This document shows, piece by piece, positions 6,122 to 12,055 of a stretch of DNA of 12,055 nucleotides. Origin of the DNA: an uncultured Selenomonadaceae bacterium (GTDB taxonomy: Bacteria; Bacillota; Negativicutes; Selenomonadales; Selenomonadaceae); the NCBI GenBank assembly GCA_902782705.1, contig CACZOL010000183.1, positions 1-12,055 on the forward strand, in the 5' to 3' direction. A program made the position numbers and the translations under genes. Below the pieces are notes generated by a model. That model had not been told where the DNA came from. It searched no databases and was given only the letters and a program-made list of their open reading frames with translations. How positions within the stretch are numbered: the first letter of the stretch is position 1; every line of letters begins with the position of its first letter.

Positions 6122-6151
6122 TTGGTTGTAGTATAATATTATAAATATATT
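6122..6151 (+). promoter_or_regulatory. Probable promoter of the REC-GGDEF-EAL gene
   Basis: An AT-rich patch contains TATAAT (6132-6137), TATAAA (6140-6145) and TATATT (6146-6151). TTGGTT (6122-6127) is 18 bp from TATATT, which makes the best pair. TATAAT has no good -35 box at normal distance. The exact start cannot be fixed. The leader of about 55-75 nt shows no riboswitch that I recognise. Confidence 0.4.
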
Positions 6152-6213
6152 GCGTGGCTCGTGCACGGTTTTTGGCCGAGGTCTATGTGACAAGAACGGG
6201 TTGGGTGAGAACG

Positions 6214-7938
6214 ATGATGAACGAAAATCTACAAAAACCGATGATGTTGATTGTCGACGATGTGGAGATCAACCGCGTGATTTTGGCGCAGTTCTTCAAG
6301 GACGATTTTGACGTCTGCGAAGCGAGCAACGGCGAGGAGGCGCTGCTCTTTGTGGAGGAGCATCCCGTCAGCATCATACTGCTCGATCTCGTCATGCCCA
6401 TCATGGACGGCTATGAGTTCTTGGAACGGCTGAAACGCGATGAACGTTTCCGCGATATCCCGGTCATCGCAACGACGGCGCGCAGTGAAAGCGACAGCGA
6501 AGTGCGCGTGATGGAGATGGGCGCGGCGGACTTCATCACGAAGCCGTACACGCCGGCGGTCGTCCGCAGCCGCGTGAAAAACGTGATGGCGCGTATGGAG
6601 AACGAATGGCGCAAGCTGGAACAGTCCGCGCAGTCGCAGGAAATCGTCGATATGCGGCGCCGTATCGAGCTGGATTCTTTGACGAATCTTTACGACCGTG
6701 ACAATTTCTGCCGCAAGGCGTCTTCCTTCATGCAGATGGACGCAGCGCAAAAGTATGTCATTGTTTATCTTGATATCAATTATTTCAAGGTCGTCAACGA
6801 TCTGTACAGCGTGGAAACGGGAAATCTCCTGCTGCGCTCGGCGGCGGCTTTCCTCCAGAGCGTTGCCAGCGGCGTCGGCATCGCGGGACGGCTCGAAGCC
6901 GACCATTTCGCTTTGTGCATGCCGGCAGACGCGCTGAATATCGACGCGATGATCAAAGGCCTTGACGGCGTCGTGCAGTCGCTGAACATACCGCAAAATA
7001 TCCGTTTTTACGCGGGCCTTTATCCCGTGTCAAACGTTTTCCTGGCAGTGTCACAGATGTGCGACCGTGCGCATACCGCGATGAGCACCGCGAAAGGGCG
7101 CTATACGCAGCGGTTCGCTTGGTACGACGACAAGATGCGCGAGGACGAGGTCGAGGAACATCTGATTCTTCGCGATATGGCGGGCGCTCTTGCGGACGGC
7201 CAGTTCTCTATCAATATCCAGCCGATTTTCAATATCGACACGGGCGAGGACTTCAGCGGCGAAGTATTGGTGCGCTGGTATCACCCGCTGAAAGAATATA
7301 TCCCGCCGACGCGCTTCATTCCGATTTTCGAGAAAAACGGCTTCGTCGCGCGGGTGGACCGCTTCGTCTGGGACGAGGCGTGCAAATTGCTCGCTTATGA
7401 GAAAGAGCATTTCGGGCGCGTAATCCCCGTTTCGGTGAACTTGTCACGGCTGAATTTCTACGACGAGAAGCTCGTCGAGTATATTCTCGGACTGATCAAG
7501 CAGTACGGCCTGGAGCCGTGGATGCTGAAGCTGGAGATTACCGAAAGCGCCTATACGGACAATATGCATCTGTTGATTGACACGGTGGCGCGTTTCCAGA
7601 AGGAAGGATTCAAGATCCTGATGGACGACTTCGGCAGCGGCTATTCTTCGCTGAATATGCTCCGCAATATGCCCGTCGACATCTTGAAGCTCGATATGCG
7701 TTTTCTCGAAGACATTCAAAACGACCCGCGGGCCCGCGCCATCGTCAAGAATGTGGTCAATCTCGCCAGGGACATCGACATGGACGTCATCATCGAAGGC
7801 GTCGAAACGAGGGAACAGCTCGATTTCCTGAAGAGTATCGGCTGCAAGAATATCCAGGGATTCCTGTTCGCCTATCCGATGACGAAGGAGGACTATCTCG
7901 ACCGCTTCGTGCATAAGCCGGAACCGATCAAAGCGTAG
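6214..7938 (+). CDS. REC-GGDEF(degenerate)-EAL response regulator, likely c-di-GMP phosphodiesterase
   Basis: A 574-residue soluble protein. Residues 10-130 are a receiver domain (LIVDDVEIN, phospho-acceptor Asp58 in LLDLVMP, Lys110 in ITKPY). Residues 150-310 are a GGDEF-family domain that keeps DSLTNLYDRDNF, but the signature GGDEF is replaced by LEADHF (227-232), so it should not make c-di-GMP. Residues 325-565 are an EAL domain. The EAL motif reads EVL (Glu350), and the other usual active-site residues are present: Asn409, Glu444, Asp471-Asp472 in DDFGSGYSS, Lys492, Glu528 in EGVE and Gln548. I infer hydrolysis of c-di-GMP controlled by phosphorylation. No partner kinase is in the window. 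The start could be ATG 6214 or 6217: GGGTGAG (6203-6209) lies 4 or 7 nt away. An in-frame ATG at 6154 lies on or near the promoter and is unlikely. Confidence 0.9.
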   Translation: MMNENLQKPMMLIVDDVEINRVILAQFFKDDFDVCEASNGEEALLFVEEHPVSIILLDLVMPIMDGYEFLERLKRDERFRDIPVIATTARSESDSEVRVMEMGAADFITKPYTPAVVRSRVKNVMARMENEWRKLEQSAQSQEIVDMRRRIELDSLTNLYDRDNFCRKASSFMQMDAAQKYVIVYLDINYFKVVNDLYSVETGNLLLRSAAAFLQSVASGVGIAGRLEADHFALCMPADALNIDAMIKGLDGVVQSLNIPQNIRFYAGLYPVSNVFLAVSQMCDRAHTAMSTAKGRYTQRFAWYDDKMREDEVEEHLILRDMAGALADGQFSINIQPIFNIDTGEDFSGEVLVRWYHPLKEYIPPTRFIPIFEKNGFVARVDRFVWDEACKLLAYEKEHFGRVIPVSVNLSRLNFYDEKLVEYILGLIKQYGLEPWMLKLEITESAYTDNMHLLIDTVARFQKEGFKILMDDFGSGYSSLNMLRNMPVDILKLDMRFLEDIQNDPRARAIVKNVVNLARDIDMDVIIEGVETREQLDFLKSIGCKNIQGFLFAYPMTKEDYLDRFVHKPEPIKA

Positions 7939-7990
7939 GACAGACAATAAGGGGCTGTCGAATTTAAGCATAAGAAGACGATTAACAAGC

Positions 7991-8018
7991 GAGGAGTTAG
8001 GAGAGAGGAGTTAGGAGT
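7991..8018. repeat. Tandem 14-bp GAGGAGTTAGGAGA repeat
   Basis: Two back-to-back 14-bp units (7991-8004, 8005-8018) differ only at the last base. AGAGAGG within them can pair with CCTCTCT near 8053-8059, just before a T-run, giving a weak, long-looped terminator for the upstream gene. The sequence resembles the repeats at 3759-3789 and 4532-4610. The rest of 7939-8090 holds nothing else that I can support. Confidence 0.5.
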
Positions 8019-8094
8019 GTTTACGGTATTCAATCTGTAATCGCCCTGCACGCCTCTCTTTTTTCATGACGTTCATATCAAAAAACAAATTTTT

Positions 8095-8131
8095 GGTCAA
8101 AAAGTCAAAACTTTTATTTGACTTTTTGACC
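8095..8131 (+). promoter_or_regulatory. Perfect 15-bp inverted repeat operator of clpB (GTCAAA heptads)
   Basis: The arm 8095-8109 (GGTCAAA, one base, AGTCAAA) is repeated exactly as its reverse complement at 8117-8131, with a 7-bp spacer. Four RGTCAAA heptads are therefore present, two per strand, and the right arm contains the -35 box. The heptad is the unit recognised by the Firmicutes heat-shock repressor CtsR, but CtsR sites normally have a 3-bp gap between direct heptads, whereas here the gap is 1 bp. The gene behind it fits a CtsR-like regulator, but the regulator itself is not in the window. Confidence 0.65.
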
Positions 8132-8145
8132 TTTTCTTGTATAAT
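8118..8145 (+). promoter_or_regulatory. clpB promoter
   Basis: TTGACT (8118-8123), a 16-bp spacer and a perfect TATAAT (8140-8145). The predicted start is near 8152, about 50 nt before the clpB ATG. The -35 lies within the right arm of the inverted repeat, so a bound repressor would block it. No CIRCE element (HrcA site) is visible. Confidence 0.75.
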
Positions 8146-8201
8146 AAAAGCAGAAGCGAAATAATACCGCCACCAAGCATTCAGGATAGGAGGGAAACAT
8201 T

Positions 8202-10775
<2,574 letters not shown>

Positions 10776-10790
10776 GCGTTCAAGCATAAA

Positions 10791-10837
10791 AGCAGGGCGC
10801 CCGGCTCCAAATGGAGCGGACGCCCTGCTTGCTTTTT
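10791..10837 (+). terminator. clpB terminator
   Basis: AGCAGGGCG (10791-10799) pairs with CGCCCTGCT (10821-10829). An inner GCTCC/GGAGC stem caps it, and TTTTT follows at 10833-10837. It starts 15 bp after the clpB stop codon. Confidence 0.85.
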
Positions 10838-10853
10838 CGCAAAAGTTTTTTTC

Positions 10854-10913
10854 AAAGGGCCTGCGGGCCCGAGGACACCGCGGCATGGGATTTCAGCACT
10901 CGTTTTCCGCGAC
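10854..10913 (-). repeat. Dispersed intergenic repeat, partial inverted copy 3
   Basis: The 33 bp at 10854-10886 are the reverse complement of 11255-11287 with one mismatch, and of 2051-2083 with one mismatch. Weaker similarity continues to about 10913 (ACTCGTTTTCCGCGAC against the GTCGCGGG...ACGAGT part of the other copies). It lies just after the clpB terminator and faces copy 2. Confidence 0.7.
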
Positions 10914-10937
10914 TTTTAGTCTTATTATTTGTTTATT

Positions 10938-10993
10938 ACAAAGGGGCTTCGCCCCTTTGTATCCCCACAAAAGGAGGACTGCGCCCTCCTTTT
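10938..10993. repeat. Two short GC/AG hairpins
   Basis: ACAAAGGGGC (10938-10947) pairs perfectly with 10951-10960 over a TTC loop. AAAAGGAGG (10969-10977) pairs with 10985-10993 over a 7-nt loop. The first core (AAGGGGC/GCCCCTT) recurs inside copy 2 near 11330-11348, so these are modules of the local repeat family. Positions 10994-11150 hold no gene or motif that I can support. Confidence 0.55.
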
Positions 10994-11150
10994 GAATCCT
11001 CCCAAAGCGGAAGCGAAGCTCCCGCGAGCGCAGTGGCTTGCCGCGCACAGCAAGCTGCACGCGGCGAGCCTGTGCGCTTCTGACCGCGAAAGAACCTCAT
11101 ATCAGCTTGGGCGATTGTGTTTCCTAGTCGCGCTAAAGGATATTGGCAAA

Positions 11151-11186
11151 AAGTTTGCGTTTTAAGGATTTCTAATCCGCAAACTT
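11151..11186. repeat. 9-bp inverted repeat at the edge of repeat copy 2
   Basis: AAGTTTGCG (11151-11159) pairs exactly with CGCAAACTT (11178-11186), and the right arm lies in the first bases of repeat copy 2. Copy 1 has a comparable but different pairing at its left edge, TGCGGA with TCCGCA. This suggests that a stem at this end belongs to the element. Confidence 0.45.
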
Positions 11187-11378
11187 GGTTTCCCGTGTAA
11201 CGAGCCAAGAGGCTGAGTCGCGGGATAAACGAGCGTCGAAGTTCAAATTATCCAATGCCGCGGTATCCTCGGGCCCGCAGGCCCTTTAGGGGGTTCTTAG
11301 GGGGGCGTGCCCCACTAAGTGGGGTTTCAAAGGGGCGAAGCCCCTTTGGAGAAGAATGCGAAGCCCCGTCGGAAAAAA
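11174..11378 (+). repeat. Dispersed intergenic repeat, copy 2
   Basis: Positions 11174-11287 align with 1970-2083 without gaps at about 91% identity. The 3' part differs, carrying hairpins CCCCAC-taa-GTGGGG and AAAGGGGC-gaa-GCCCCTTT, before both copies rejoin at GCCCCGTCGG and an A-run. It lies in the convergent gap between clpB and the porin gene. No reading frame in it is convincing. Confidence 0.75.
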
Positions 11379-11392
11379 GAAGAAACGCATAG

Positions 11393-11423
11393 AAAAAAGC
11401 TGCCGCGAAGCGGCAGCTTTTTT
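11393..11423 (-). terminator. Bidirectional terminator at the porin gene 3' end
   Basis: A perfect 14-bp stem (11393-11406 with 11410-11423) with a GAA loop has an A-run on the left and a T-run on the right. It lies 18 bp past the stop codon of the minus-strand porin gene and would also stop rightward read-through. Confidence 0.87.
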
Positions 11424-11441
11424 GATACCTTTTGGTAAATC

Positions 11442-12055
11442 TTAGAACAGGAAGTTCCACTCGGTGAAGATCGCGTTGACGTCGTGGTTCGCGTCGCCCT
11501 TGCGGAGACCCATCTCGCGGCCTTTGAAGTAGCGAACGATACCCGTGACGCTCTTCATCGGCGCCCAGGAGAGGCCGATCTCGAAGCCGCGCTCGCCGGA
11601 GCACTGCGGGCCATTCAGATGGTAGGTGTTCCAGCCCGTGCTGGAGAACGCACCAAGCTGACGATACGCAATGAACGCGCCCCAGGAATTGACCTTCTTC
11701 GCATCGGCGCCCTTGTAGGCGAGCTCGATGGAGTAGGACTGCTTCTGCTCGCCCTTCCAAGCATTCGCGCCCGCAACATGGTCAGCGTTCAGCGCGCGGG
11801 AATAAGCACCCGTCAACTTCAGGTCAGGCGTGAACTTATAAGCGAGACCGATACCGAGAACGCCCAGCTGATCCTTAGTGGTCAGATCCTTCAATTCCTT
11901 CTGACGGAACTGATGGTAGCCAATACCCCAAGTGAACTTCTTCGCGCGGTCATTGTAAATCTCGATGCCGCCATAAGAAGCAGTTCCTTTAGCTTGAAGA
12001 ATCCCTTTCTGCTCGAGCTTCTTGGAGTTCAAAGCGCCGGAATACAGGAGCGCAT
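11442..12055 (-). CDS. Outer-membrane porin, OmpM/SLH-porin type (C-terminal part)
   Basis: The gene runs off the right edge of the window; about 203 C-terminal residues are visible, and the frame stays open to the last base. A TTG at 12032 is an internal codon, not a start, since the beta-strand pattern (ALLYSGALNSKK) continues upstream of it. The sequence is a series of alternating, aromatic-rich beta strands (YGGIEIYND, FTWGIGYHQF, LGIGLAYKFTPDLKLTGAYS, YSIELAYKG, WGAFIAYRQLG, FEIGLSWAPMKSVTGIVRYF) ending in TEWNFLF. A C-terminal Phe is the signal for barrel assembly by the BAM machinery. The strand pattern and the APMK-x-VTGIVRYFKG turn are reminiscent of Negativicutes porins with an N-terminal SLH domain that tethers the outer membrane to peptidoglycan. 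That domain would lie outside the window, so the subtype is inferred. Confidence 0.8.
   Translation of the reverse strand, partial: ALLYSGALNSKKLEQKGILQAKGTASYGGIEIYNDRAKKFTWGIGYHQFRQKELKDLTTKDQLGVLGIGLAYKFTPDLKLTGAYSRALNADHVAGANAWKGEQKQSYSIELAYKGADAKKVNSWGAFIAYRQLGAFSSTGWNTYHLNGPQCSGERGFEIGLSWAPMKSVTGIVRYFKGREMGLRKGDANHDVNAIFTEWNFLF

Noticed and set aside
8095..8131. Inverted repeat read as a terminator of the upstream REC-EAL gene
   Set aside because: The stem is AT-rich, its right arm contains the -35 box of a good clpB promoter and there is no proper T-run after it, so an operator is the better reading.
8095..8201. CIRCE element (HrcA site) before clpB
   Set aside because: No TTAGCACTC or GAGTGCTAA half-sites are present between the REC-EAL gene and clpB.
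10811..11165. Short plus-strand frames in the clpB-porin gap
   Set aside because: They begin in the clpB terminator or the repeats, lack ribosome binding sites and show no protein-like composition.

Overview
The window looks like chromosomal DNA from a moderately GC-rich member of the Negativicutes (Selenomonas/Mitsuokella-like). The clues are Gram-positive-style ribosome binding sites and promoters, together with a diderm envelope gene: the 3' end of an outer-membrane beta-barrel (OmpM/SLH-porin type) ending in Phe at the right edge. The genus is inference. I see no rRNA, tRNA, CRISPR array, prophage or transposase gene.

Layout. Positions 1-625 are gene-free and repeat-rich: two small hairpins, a 166-bp whole-element imperfect palindrome that looks like a MITE, and a probable minus-strand small RNA with its own promoter and terminator. 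Then come a secreted GH73 glucosaminidase-TPR protein (626-1933, +), a convergent gap with a dispersed repeat and a bidirectional terminator, and an exported DUF4367-like protein (2216-2956, -). A divergent promoter region carrying a BirA-type operator starts the biotin operon bioY-bioD-bioA (3204-6022, +), which closes with a strong terminator. A REC-GGDEF-EAL protein with a degenerate GGDEF motif follows (6214-7938, +), then clpB (8202-10775, +), whose promoter lies in a perfect 15-bp inverted repeat made of GTCAAA heptads. The right end is a hairpin-rich gap of about 650 bp between clpB and the convergent porin gene; it holds further copies of the dispersed repeat.

How the genes work together. 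bioY imports biotin, while bioD and bioA perform two middle steps of biotin synthesis. The operator overlapping the -35 box implies joint repression when biotin is plentiful. bioF and bioB are not in the window. The other genes (cell-wall hydrolase, exported protein, c-di-GMP hydrolase candidate, disaggregase, porin) appear to be separate transcription units.

I do not see a convincing new multi-gene system. The most unusual content is non-coding: the long-palindrome element with the adjacent small RNA candidate, a dispersed repeat about 91% identical over 114 bp between two convergent gene junctions, GAGTG/GAGTTAG repeats placed on stop codons in the bio operon, and the unusual clpB operator. 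All alignments were done by eye.
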